A DNA stretch of 64,000 bases from positions 9,438,797-9,502,796 of the forward strand of contig CM060857.1 in the NCBI GenBank assembly GCA_030737835.1, written 5' to 3'. Position numbers and translations under genes: made by a program. Under the pieces are notes generated by a model that was given only the letters and a program-made list of their open reading frames with translations, was not told the origin of the DNA and did no database searches. Positions 44,217-55,073 of the stretch are shown here, in pieces. Source of the DNA: Acorus gramineus (Eukaryota; Streptophyta; Magnoliopsida; Acorales; Acoraceae). Numbering within the stretch: position 1 is the stretch's first letter; every line of letters starts with the position of its first letter.

Positions 44217-44550
44217 ACCCTTATGACTTGTTTGGTTGGAGAATAAAAGGGGAATAACCAATGACATTGTGGAATAAGTTTAAAGCTGTTTGTATGACTA
44301 AAGAATCTGTATGTCAAAACTAATTGATATAAAATAGTATATAGAATTAAGTTATTTAAAATAATTTAATCAATTTGAATATAAAAATAATTCAGAACAC
44401 ATTCACATAAAAAATCACTTCCTTAATAATAAAAAACATCGTAATGGCTTGGTGAGCCCATCTCGCTCCTCTTCGCTGCCTCTCTTCCCTTTGTCCTCGC
44501 TGTCCCCACCCCTTCCCACCTAGCCCACCCCACCCATTTGGTCAGTCGTC
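44217..44550 (+). promoter_or_regulatory. Upstream region of the PPR gene
   Basis: AT-rich up to about 44445, then a CT-rich stretch ('ctcctcttcgctgcctctc', 44467 on) resembling the pyrimidine patch near many plant transcription starts. No clear TATA box is fixed. The transcription start is inferred to lie at about 44450-44520. Confidence 0.4.
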
Positions 44551-44588
44551 GGTCGTCTGTGAGACTCAAAGCCCCGATCCGCAATCAG

Positions 44589-45079
44589 GTAACATTAATC
44601 CAACAGTGTCTGTATAATCATTTCTTCATTTTGATCATCATCTTCTTTTGCAAATTTGAAATAGGTTCTGCTTGATTTCTGCTAGTGCCCTATCTCTTAC
44701 TGAAACTTTTTCTATTCTATGGCACATTCTATATAACTATACTTTCCCATTTTATTTCACTCATAAAGGTTGATGAAGCTCTGTTCTAGGGAAAGTGTTA
44801 TGGTAATATTAGCTTTTTCATGCTATACATGTCATTCATGTAGCTTGTATGTGCAATGGGAGTGAAGTAGGCGTTGTTTGCTCATCCATCTTAACATGAC
44901 CTTCAGTTGTATGAGTTTTTGCTTCTTAGGATTTTATTTGATTAATCATTAGTTCAGATGACCCACTTGTAATGCTTGTGCATTTCTTTTTCAAGTTGGA
45001 AGAGATTGATTTGTTTAATGTAAGTTCGAGAAGGAAATTTTATTAACTTTTTTGTTGGATTGCCCTCATGTCTTTGCAG
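44589..45079 (+). other. 5'-UTR intron of the PPR gene
   Basis: Donor AATCAG|GTAACA at 44589 and acceptor CTTTGCAG at 45072-45079 with a T-rich tract before it. No long ORF crosses it, so it would interrupt the leader only. Confidence 0.6.
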
Positions 45080-45126
45080 TTTTGTGCACCTTCGAGGGAA
45101 TGATTGGTCACGTCTGTTGATTATCT

Positions 45127-47424
45127 ATGAGTTTGGTTGGGATGAGCCGCACAGTGCTTCCAAAGCATGTGGCAAGTGTCATAAAATATCAGAAAGATCC
45201 ACTTAGAGCTCTTGAAATGTTCAATTCGGTCAAGAAGGAAGACGGGTTCAGGCATACACTTCTCACGTATAAATGTATGATTGAGAAGCTCGGTTTCCAT
45301 GGGAAGTTTGAGGCAATGGAGAATGTTCTGTCAGAGATGAGGATGAATGTTGACAATGGGTTGCTAGAAGGAGTTTATGTTGATGTGATGAGGAACTATG
45401 GAAGAAGGAGAAATGTCCAGCAAGCTGTTGATGTGTTTGAGAGGTTGGATCTCTTCGATTGCGAGCCCTCTGTGATGTCTTATAACACCATCATGAACAT
45501 ATTGGTTGAATATGGAGATTTCGACCATGCCCACAAAGTCTACCTGAGGATGTTAGACAAGAAAATCGTACCTGATGTGTACACGTTTACAATCAGAATA
45601 AAATCCTTTTGTAGGACGGGAAGGCCACATGTGGCTCTCAGGCTTCTTAGGAACATGCCAGAGAGGGGGTGTGATCTGAATGCGGTGGCGTATTGTACAG
45701 TGATCTGTGGCCTTTATGAGAAGAATGAACGAGTTGAGGCATCTGGTCTTCTCGAAGAGATGCTTGGTGAAGGCTTATGTCCTGATATAGTTACAGTTAA
45801 TAAGCTTATACACCCTCTTTGCAAGAAAGGAGACACCAAAGAGAGCTTGAAGCTCCTTGCCAAGTTTCTGAAGAGGGGAGTGTCACCAAATCTGTTCACA
45901 TTCAATAATTTAATTCAAGGCCTTTGCAAAGAAACCAAGGTAATGGATGCTGTATGGTTGCTGGATCATATGGGTATTCAAGGGTTGACTCCAGACGTTA
46001 TCACATACAATACACTCATTTGTGGCATGTGCAAGAATTCTGAAATTGTAGAGGCTGAGAAGTATCTCCATAAAATGGTGAATGAAGGCCTTGTTCCCGA
46101 TGACTTCACCTATAATACTCTTATTGATGGATACTGCAAGATGGGTCTCATAGAAAAAGCATGTGATCTTCTGAAAGATGCCACTTTCAAAGGTTTTGTG
46201 CCTGGCCATGTAACTTATAATTCTCTGATCAATGGATTATGTCAGGAGGGTGACTTGAAAAGGGCAATAAACCTTTTGAATGAGGCTTTGGGCAAAGGCA
46301 TGAAGCCCAATGTCATTGTTTACAACTCGCTTGTCAAGGGTTTTACTCGGCAAGGCCTCATCATGGATGCAATGGATCTGTTGAACGAGATGCTTGAAAA
46401 TGGTTGTACCCCAAATATTTGGACCCTGAACATAATTATGAATGGGTTGTGCAAGATGGGAAAACTGTTGGAAGCCAACTATCTTATGAATGATGCAATA
46501 ATGAATGGCCTGCTTCCTGATGCATTTACCTTTAACACACTGATAGATGGTTGTTGTAAACGTTTGAAGTTGGATATTGCACTGAAGATCATCGGTAGGA
46601 TGTGGACACATGGTGTTACTCCTGATGCTATCACTTATAACTCTGTGTTGAATGGTTTCTGCAAGGCTGGCAAAATTGATGAAGTAGTGGAAACTTTTGA
46701 ACAAATGGTGGCTAAAGGGTGCGTTCCTAATGTTGTGACATATAACATACTCATAGAAAGTCTTTGCAAGGTGCGAAAAATAAGGGAAGCTTCGGAGTTG
46801 CTTGTGAAGATGAAATCTGAAAGGTTAACTCCAGATGTAGTGAGTTTCAGCACATTGATTCATGGGTTCTGCAAGAATGGAGATTTCAAGAGAGCCTATC
46901 GGTTTTTCAGAAGAATGGAAAAGGAGAACTTGAGACCTACAACTGCCACATATAATATAATAATTAGTGCGCTTTCTGAGAAATTATATGTCAGTATTGC
47001 AAAGAAGATGTTCACGAAAATGACTGAGGAAGGTATTTCACCGGATGCTTTTACTTACCGTGTTCTGATTGAGGGATTCTGCTTAATTGGAGAAGTTGAT
47101 GAAGCATACAAATTCCTTGCTCGGAGCATTGAAGAGGAATTCATTCCATCAATGGCTACATTTGGAAAGTTGCTTAATCGTCTTTGCGTGGATGACAACA
47201 CATATGACGCTGTTGGCATTGTTAGAATAATGGTAAGCAAGGGCGTTGTACCAGAGGTCGTGAATACGATCTTCAATGCTGATAAGAGGAGAATAGCAGC
47301 ACCAAAGATTCTTGTGGAGGAATTGCTGAAAAAGGGTCATATAACCAACTATGCATATGAACTTCTGTATGAGGGCATTAGAGATAAGAAATTTTGGAAA
47401 AGGAGGCATCATTTGCAGTACTGA
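45127..47424 (+). CDS. P-class pentatricopeptide repeat protein, At1g74580-like
   Basis: Intronless CDS of 765 codons. About 18-19 tandem 35-residue PPR motifs cover nearly the whole protein from about residue 40 to 705. Typical copies contain PDVITYNTLICGMCKN and PNVVTYNILIESLCKV. No E, E+ or DYW extension follows the last repeat (it ends FWKRRHHLQY), so it is a P-class protein. Such proteins bind organellar RNA one base per motif and act in processing, stability or translation rather than deaminase editing. From memory it resembles Arabidopsis At1g74580 along its full length, including the N-terminal PKHVASVIKYQKDPLRALEMF; this needs a search. A second in-frame Met lies five codons downstream. 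Organelle targeting is expected for the family, but the short N-terminus shows no clear presequence, so the compartment is open. Confidence 0.95.
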   Translation: MSLVGMSRTVLPKHVASVIKYQKDPLRALEMFNSVKKEDGFRHTLLTYKCMIEKLGFHGKFEAMENVLSEMRMNVDNGLLEGVYVDVMRNYGRRRNVQQAVDVFERLDLFDCEPSVMSYNTIMNILVEYGDFDHAHKVYLRMLDKKIVPDVYTFTIRIKSFCRTGRPHVALRLLRNMPERGCDLNAVAYCTVICGLYEKNERVEASGLLEEMLGEGLCPDIVTVNKLIHPLCKKGDTKESLKLLAKFLKRGVSPNLFTFNNLIQGLCKETKVMDAVWLLDHMGIQGLTPDVITYNTLICGMCKNSEIVEAEKYLHKMVNEGLVPDDFTYNTLIDGYCKMGLIEKACDLLKDATFKGFVPGHVTYNSLINGLCQEGDLKRAINLLNEALGKGMKPNVIVYNSLVKGFTRQGLIMDAMDLLNEMLENGCTPNIWTLNIIMNGLCKMGKLLEANYLMNDAIMNGLLPDAFTFNTLIDGCCKRLKLDIALKIIGRMWTHGVTPDAITYNSVLNGFCKAGKIDEVVETFEQMVAKGCVPNVVTYNILIESLCKVRKIREASELLVKMKSERLTPDVVSFSTLIHGFCKNGDFKRAYRFFRRMEKENLRPTTATYNIIISALSEKLYVSIAKKMFTKMTEEGISPDAFTYRVLIEGFCLIGEVDEAYKFLARSIEEEFIPSMATFGKLLNRLCVDDNTYDAVGIVRIMVSKGVVPEVVNTIFNADKRRIAAPKILVEELLKKGHITNYAYELLYEGIRDKKFWKRRHHLQY

Positions 47425-50090
47425 TGAGGGTAAGTTCTTCAAATAATTTCAAAGCTTATGTATGGAATGTGAAAAATGAAATTAGCGGGCTTTAGTTTTT
47501 TTTTCCCCTGATTGTTTGGAATTTCAGTGGACTATAGTATTCAGAGAAGTTACTGGTGTCAATTTCAAGCACAAAGATAGCTGAGGAGCTTCAATGAATC
47601 TTTGTCCTCCTAGTATTCGTTCTAATAAAAAGGAATGTTTTAAGCACTGAAGCTTAACATTTATGAAAAGGCCAGTGCCTTTCCCCATTGATCAGCAGGG
47701 ACCAAAGTGCTTTCTATCTGGACGTGGAAAATACACCTTATATCTAGGAGATGAAAACATTAAGTCATGGGGAATAATGAGATGTCCTGCTAATAAAAGC
47801 ATCATAAAGACAGAACAACAAAAGATACTATAAGTGATTTCATTGAAATCTCACTTTATGATTGAAGCAATAAGGAACCCTTTAACCCTGACAATAGAAA
47901 AATGTTTTGTTTACTTACTACTCAGTTTCACCTAAGTCTCTCAAAGAATGCATTGTTATCTATTATGAAAACCTAGGCACTCTTATGTGCATTTTTTTTA
48001 TGGAAGTATGTGATTTTTTAATGAGACTGTGAAGCTCTCCCCACACATTTTGCTAAAAAAATGTTTTCTGATTATTTTCTTATTAAGAAACGAAGAAAGG
48101 AATTTATTTTTTCCAAATAATTTTTATATGTCGCTTTTCTTGAATGTCAATGTGCTATGTTTGTTATTATGTATCCAAATGAGAATGCTATTCTAATGAC
48201 GCGTATTCATGCTTTTTCAGTTATTTAACTGTTTCTCATTACACGGATTCTTTTATCGCCTAGTTGTCTATTATCTTTAGGACTGACCTTATCAATGCAT
48301 TTCTAATAGGAAGTGTATGCAAAGATGATGCCATGAGAAGGGAGACATAGCTTGTGAGATTTGCCACCAGGTGAGCTCCAATTGTTTAGGATTGTTGATG
48401 CCCATTTTTATCCTCCTGTATCATTAATATGTTTTCATAAAAAAAGTTTTCAGAAGTTTATGTTAAAAATGTTACTTATGCCTGATGGATAGAATAAATC
48501 AGGTTTGCATGCCTGTTGATTGGTCCTTTCTAGTCTTGCCACTTTCTATTAATCCTCTTTTTCTTGGGTTTGTTTTTCTTCCTTTGGTTCTTGTACTCCT
48601 TTCTTTATCCAGTTGATAAAACAATATAAGCAGTCCATGTAACTTTGGGAGCTTTGCCACCTGTATGTGGAGATTCATCCTGAGTTATGATATTACCCCT
48701 CGAACAAGAAGGCAATAAGGAATCTCCAAAGGAAAATAGCAAAAACAAGATATTACAATGCAAATATACCAAAAGAGGCCCAAGGAGAGAAGGGAGATAC
48801 ATTTATTGTTAAAGTTGAATATTATTTTAAATTAATCAGTTGGTAAAATAATTGGTTATGCTTAATGGAACTCGTGGTGTCTAATTTCCTTTGTGCAAAA
48901 TTGAATTTTTTTCTCGGATTCCTGGTCTGAGAATTCTGCGCTGTTGTTACAATATGTTTAAATACTAGTCCTTTAGTTGTATGTCTGAATACACTAATAA
49001 CTTATGTGTGATGAATGCTATATCATTTTAGTTTTCCTTATGAGTTTTAGTCACATTTTGCTGTATTTTACATTATTAATTCTTCTCTAAATTCCTCCAT
49101 TCACAATCTTTAATTTGTCTGATTTAATACCAGGAGGGTTTGGTAAACACCATGGAATAACAGGCATGCCAGATGCCAAACAGATGAGTTCGGTTTGTCT
49201 GCTGGTAAATGATGTTGTTTTCATGTCTTCCTTAGTTATTTGGTTGCCAAGGTAATGCAATTTTGCTTCTTTTGGTGATTTGGTTGCCAAATAATGCACT
49301 TAATTTTTGGTTTGTTAGAAACATTTGATGAAGTTTTTATTTTTTCAGTTCTCTGTCCTCGCTGCCCCTTGAGATGGTGTTCATGAGTGGACTACCCTTT
49401 GGAGCCAATAAAAACGTGAAGACTGAAAGGGGTGACTAAAAGTATCAGTCCCTTTGTTTTAAACAAGGCTACAAGTGGATGAAAAGAAGATTAGTTGTGT
49501 TCATCAGAAGAAGCTGGTGTTTGATGATGGCTCTTTGATGCCTGGAACCAATTCGTTTGGTCACACATTTAGGTTGTTTATTTTTTACTTTCATCTTTAA
49601 ATATGTGTGTTCTTTTGTTTTTCTTCTTGTCATGGCAGTCTTTATTTTGTTCTCAATGAACATGTAGTTCTTTCCACACACAAAAAGAAAAGTTCAAAAA
49701 TAACAAGAGATAAATATATAGTATGATATATATATGGCACCAGATGGATATAAATGTTTTTGGGACCCCATGGTGAGATTGTTGTCACAGTGAATTACAA
49801 AACCAAACTTACATCACATTAACCTATAATACAGTGATGAATCATGATCAATTCAAGGTTCAGTTGTGTAGTTTTATGTAATTATACCATTTCATTGATT
49901 TCAATTGGAACCATGAACTACAACGTCAAGAGTGAAAAAAGAAGAGCTCATCAAATAATTCTATCGTGCAGAACATATACATCAATCAATTGAATTTGTG
50001 CGTCTAAATCAGTTTGTCTTCTAAATTATGTAAATCTATGATACTTTCATATCTCAGTCTATGAAATGTGTTTTGTTTTGGTGTTTGTAG
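47425..50090 (+). other. Downstream region of the PPR gene with exon-like segments
   Basis: A strong donor (GAGG|GTAAGT, 47430) lies six bases after the stop codon. Plausible exons bounded by AG...GT follow: from 47528, 48310-48370, 49135-49204 and from 49349. None has a long ORF. The pattern suggests a spliced 3' UTR or alternative transcripts, which plant PPR genes often have. This is inferred from splice-site-like sequence only. Confidence 0.35.
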
Positions 50091-51033
50091 GTTAAAAGAT
50101 GAGAGCCCAGTATAGTAGTTTCAATAGGTGGAGATGAGTAGCTGGGAGTATTGTGAGCTCCTCAATCAGTTCGTAGGCGACAGATATCCTAATCTCAGTG
50201 AGCCTCAAATCGATCAGTTGTTGCAGATTGCAGAAGCCAATAGAAAGTGCTGCTACCCAAATGAAGATTACTGCATTTAACAGGTTTATTCATGATGCAC
50301 ACATTTAATCATTGCAATTAATTAGTCTATTTCGTTGTTCTAGAAGACAACTTTAGGATCCTAATCCCAATTTCTTAGAGAATGAAAGAAAAGGTGACTG
50401 TGTTCCTGCAGAGTTAAGTTTGTATTGGGTTTCTATGGGAGATATTGCATTAGTGCGATGCAATAAACTGAGCAAGTGACCTATGCTATACCTGCCTCCC
50501 AGCCCCCTTTCTTCGGGTCCCTTTTTGTATATTTGTTTAATTTAAAATAGAATACAATACCCATTACCAATTAAAAAAAAAGGTGACTGACCTAGGCTAA
50601 TCTTGAACCAAGAGTTTGGATCTGTTTTATTGATATGGACATTGGAGCACTCATAAATTTATCATAATTTGGACACCCCCATTTGGGTTCTATGTTTTCA
50701 GTGAAAAGCTACAGTTATAAGTTCTTAAGAAAGGACAGTCTTGTCTTTTTTCCTATTAGTCGACTTACATGAACTTCATTTCATAGAGCCTGCTACCTGT
50801 ACTAATGCCTTGTTCAAATTGGTAATATCAATTGTTCTTTACTATTCACTGTTCTGTATGGGTCTTTCTTCCATCCATATTCTTTTGTACACCACTTCCT
50901 TGTGACAGGTATGGCTTTTTAAGTTTTTTTTTTTTAATGTTTCATGTTGATTTTTTTTTTCTTGCAATATATTTTCGCATGCAGAGTGCTGACGAATTTC
51001 TTGAATGAGATGAAAGAAGAGCTGAAGAGGTGA
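50091..51033 (+). pseudogene. Two-exon protein-like fragment of unknown family
   Basis: Exon-like segments 50091-50283 (acceptor TTTGTAG, donor CAG|GTTTAT) and from 50985 (acceptor GCATGCAG). ATG 50134 opens a 48-codon frame, MSSWEYCELLNQFVGDRYP..., with a convincing protein-like composition up to about IDQLLQIAEAN; it stops at 50278-50280. The neighbouring frame (ATG 50261, MKITAFN) reads through the splice junction without a stop into VLTNFLNEMKEELKR and ends at TGA 51031. Good coding signal therefore switches frame near 50245, as if one base had been gained. It is either a decayed or mis-sequenced short gene or an exon of the PPR transcript unit. I do not recognise the family. Confidence 0.35.
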
Positions 51034-51640
51034 TTAAAAATGGTGGACATGGTAAAAGAGTAATAGAGAAGCAAAGTTTGTTGGTACTGAGTTTGGGCAG
51101 CTAAATGTCAATGTTTTTCCACTTGAAGGGCTGTCATTAAGGGATAACATAATGTATGTTACTCCATTGCAGCTTGGTTAGGCCCATGTGAATGCATCTT
51201 AGTGCAGAGACTGGGTTGGATTTTAGTTTTTGATCCTTATAAGAGATGTGGGAGGCAGGGAAAAGGCTGAAGGGCGATAGGAGTTACAATGCTAAGATCT
51301 CCCTATCTTTCCCTCCAGCCGGGGATGGGTAAATTGGCTGTCTTGAAACCAGGTTGTCTTCAGAGGAAGTGCTCCATATTGTGAGAATGTATAGGAGTTG
51401 GCTACAAAGCTTCATGAAGGATTTGGGGGTTGTTTTGTGTTAGGGCAAGTAAGGTGATTTTGTAGTGGGTATACATTGTAATCGAGGAATAAGGATTTGT
51501 GGATACGTGGTCCTGTGGGGGTGGTAGATATCTCTTCTACTAACTCAAATGTGACGAGTTATGTTTTTCTTGTTCTTGTTTATATTGTTTCTTTGACTTT
51601 GTACTGCACATTAATAAAATCATTGTAGATTGTCTACCTT
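51034..51640 (+). other. Probable 3' UTR
   Basis: No ORF. It ends with AATAAA (51613-51618) followed by T/G-rich sequence, so a plus-strand transcript may end near 51640. Confidence 0.4.
51613..51618 (+). terminator. Candidate poly(A) signal
   Basis: AATAAA within 'attaataaaatcattgtag', followed by GT-rich sequence. Position fits the end of the plus-strand unit above. Confidence 0.4.
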
Positions 51641-51872
51641 TCTTTGAAAAATCATACATATGTAGTGAGTTTGTCATGTTGTAATATGTGTTTGTATTGA
51701 TGTTTTCTATTATGTGGTGTGATTGATGATGTTCACGAGTTAAATAATAATGCTGTGAACTATCTCAATATTTAACCATATGTTCCTATGATTGGAAAAA
51801 TAGGACCCTCAACACTTATCCACAGACAGAGACACACACACAGGAAAAAAAGAAAAAAACTGCTGTTCTTCA

Positions 51873-52465
51873 TGGACGACTTCAACAAATCCACTTCACT
51901 TCCTCAATATTCCGATGTAACACCTCTTCCCATTCATCAATGAACAGAGGGAACGGAGGGTGTTCTAGATGCAAAAGGAAAAGGTGTTGCGGTTGGTCAG
52001 GGCTGGAGATCTTCGTCTTCCTCTGAGGGCTGGTATGTGGTGCAGCAGAAGCGCTCAGTGTCAAAAGGAGTGAGCTAAGGAGGAGGTTGGGGGTTCAAGT
52101 CCATGATGTCGGTGCGGTGCTTCAGGTGTGTCGGCTGGGATCATATGGCAAGGTCTTGCAGGGACCCTCTGAAGTTGGGGCACTGTGGCAAGTTGGGGCA
52201 CTGCAGTGCTTTATGCAAGACTGCTATCGAGGCGATTAATGCCCTGTCGGAGAGAAGAGTAGAAGCTACTAAGGCTTCTCGTGGTGCAATTCAAGGGGAG
52301 CCCAGGCGGCCCGGGTCCTCCAAGAGTGTTCACAGTGTGGTCTCCAGAGCTGGCGACGCGTGAAGAGAAGTTCAGCCGAAGCCTCTTGCTGATTTGGTAG
52401 GGACCGAAGGACGTCAATTGGTTGGAAGTCCTCCGGTCGGTGAAGGGAAGATGGAAGCTTCTACC
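51873..52465 (+). pseudogene. LINE ORF1, 5' part
   Basis: From ATG 51873 (MDDFNKSTSL) the coding sense runs through GWYVVQQKR, typical of plant LINE ORF1. In the frame from 52103 comes the zinc knuckle region CFRCVGWDHMARSC followed by a decayed second knuckle (GHCGKLGHCSALC). Stops occur at about 51942 and 52076. The frame is then interrupted by the solo LTR. The protein would bind element RNA. Confidence 0.7.
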
Positions 52466-55068
52466 TGTCACGCCCCAGGGCGGCCGTCCCTGAGCCGTGG
52501 CAAATATATAATATCAGCTATCAATAACGAGGTCAAATGAAGACTCCATCAAGACATACAAGACGACAAGCAATTACAAGGATAGTTGTTATATATATAT
52601 GACAATATAACAGAAGCTAAAAGACCAAGTCTGAAATCCAAAAACACATAACAGACTAACTACATAATCGATTGTCCTTTGAGAGTAAAAAATAAATCAA
52701 AATACATCAACATACGCATACTGTGCACAAGCACGAGTATTAAATACATACAAGAGAATGGGGGGATGCTGATGGCCTCTCGCTCGCAAGATCCAGAACG
52801 CGGACGCTGCACCGCTACTGATACTGCCTAAGGGAGCTCCTCCTTCAGATCCGACTCAGCGACAATTAGAAAAAAATAACATGCGAGGGGTGAGCCACAC
52901 GCTCAGTGAATGGTACAATCCATGCACACAACTCATATTAATCCATACAAGCAAAATAAAATCCCAACAGATGGAACGACTACATAAGATTGGTGGGTCC
53001 TGCAACAACCCGAGCCCACCACACCCTCATCCTCACAGGGTGACATAGGACTATTGGGGGAAAAGGGTCCATTAGTCTACACCATTCGTTATCCGATAAC
53101 CCTCTCCCAGGGTGCCTCTACCTGGTAGCCTCCCATGACTGCTACCTATCATATGAGCACAGCAACAGGTGTCATGAATAGCGTCTGGGAGCACCTCGCA
53201 GGACAGCTATAATCCGGGCAGCTTCGACACGGAGCCTACGAAAGGGGAGAGCACTCGACACTCGCGGATACGATCCTCGTGGATCCGTCGTAGACCGGCG
53301 ATAAGGCAACGAATTCTCATGAATTCCCTCAGGGCGCATACTCAGATGCAGGGAAGACAAATTATTCATAGTGTAACTTGCCATGGTATGACCCTATAAG
53401 TGGTCATACACTTGCCTAAACTCATTAGGCAAGGTTCATGGCTTTATATAAGTATAAATATAATATACAACATATAATTAATTACGCAAGGAATTAATCA
53501 TGGAAGTAATTTAAATAATATAACAACAGAGTTGTAATATCATATAAGGCATGCTTATACTTATACATTCTCATTTGGTTTAATTAAATTAAACTAGATG
53601 GGAACATGCATGGATCAAGGCTATGTTAACATGGGACATGGTATCTAGGCATGCATGGGCTCCTATACATGATACATGGATGTATAACCCTAGCACACAA
53701 TGTCTAACATGGCATGGGTGCATCATAGCAAGACAGGTATTAACATATAATTTTATTCAAGCAGGTCAATATGCAATTATGGTGTCCTAGGGGAGGGCAA
53801 TGCATCGAACGCCTCCCAACTGGGTTGGATCGACCCACTCACCGCAACCTGGGTCGTTGCGTGATCGATCGCTAAGATCTGCAAGACAAGGGCATCCAAT
53901 TTGGTGAGTATAACTACATAAAAACACATAGAATTAACTAGAAATGCCAAAGACTCAGATAGGCAAGCATACGGGCTCGCAAGCATGAAATCACGCAGGT
54001 ACGCACTTATATTCGAGTGCCCCAGCACCTACCCAAGCCCTCGGGCAGCCACCTGCGTGGCCCCCGCACGCGCCCGTGCAAGCATGCATGTGCGCATGCA
54101 CCCCCGCGCCCGCTGCTGCCCAGCCGCGCGCCCAGTCGAGCGCCCAGACGCGCGTGCGCGCGCCTGCAGACCCCCGCGCGCTTGCACGCGTGCGCACGCC
54201 CGCTCGCCCCCGCTGACCCTTCCCGCGCACCTGCATGCGCACGCCCGCGTGTACGCGCACGCCCGCCAGCGCCAGACTGCGCACCCGAACCCGCGCACGC
54301 ACCCAGACCTTTCCCAACCCTCCCCTGCCCTCTCACACACCCTAACCCAATTACTTAGCATGCATAACCCCCCTAACAGCCCTAACAACAAAAAAAAAAC
54401 AAAGATAAGGGAGGAGGAGAGCTTACCAAAGGAGGGGAAACAAATGGGAGGTTTTACGAGTGTTCTTAGCGCACCAAAACCACTGCAACCGCCACCACCC
54501 CCTCAGTCACTCTTCAAGCCCTACTTGGCTGAAATTAGGGGCAAAGGGAGCATGAGAGGGAGCCTAAGAGAAGGGAATCAACAACCACAACAACAACACA
54601 CATATTTACCTAAAAAAAAAACACTCCCTTCTTGAGCTCCTTCTCCTCCACTTCTTTCTCCACTTCACACACACTTAACCAAAAATTTTAAGCCTAACAC
54701 CACCTTCTAACACTCAAAACAACCAATGGTTCCTTAACCATTTAGCAAGAGGGGAGTGAGGCTACCTAGGGTGATCATAACCACCAAAATATCTAATTAC
54801 TATTCCATCAAACAAACCAGTAATGACCAAAACTCGGATACGGTTTGGAACTACACAATTTTTAAAACATTACCGGAATATAATGAAATTTTTATGGGTA
54901 GAACTAGATGGTACCAGGACCCATATTATGCAGTTAAATTTTCAATCGGAGTACTCGAACTCACGCAGATAGCTAGAAATCTAAAATTTTAGCGACTCTG
55001 ATAAAAAAATAAATGATTAGAAATGACCCAAATAATATAAACAGGCTAAAAGTGACACATATATAATA
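52466..55068 (-). mobile_element. SL4: solo LTR of the Tekay-type family inside LINE ORF1
   Basis: 2603 bp from TGTCACGCCCCAGG to ACACATATATAATA, flanked by CTACC (52461-52465, 55069-55073). It is related to the Tek-1 LTRs and to 12511-18479 throughout, including the 'tgagccacacgctcagtgaat' block, the CG-rich block 54010-54310 and the terminal 'gtgacacatatata'. The last CA is mutated to TA. No internal element sequence remains, so it arose by recombination between two LTRs. Confidence 0.88.
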
Positions 55069-55073
55069 CTACC

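Noticed and set aside
45714..47442. Minus-strand ORFs of 63-155 codons inside the PPR gene
   Set aside because: They are shadows of the repetitive PPR coding sequence and have no homology-like features.
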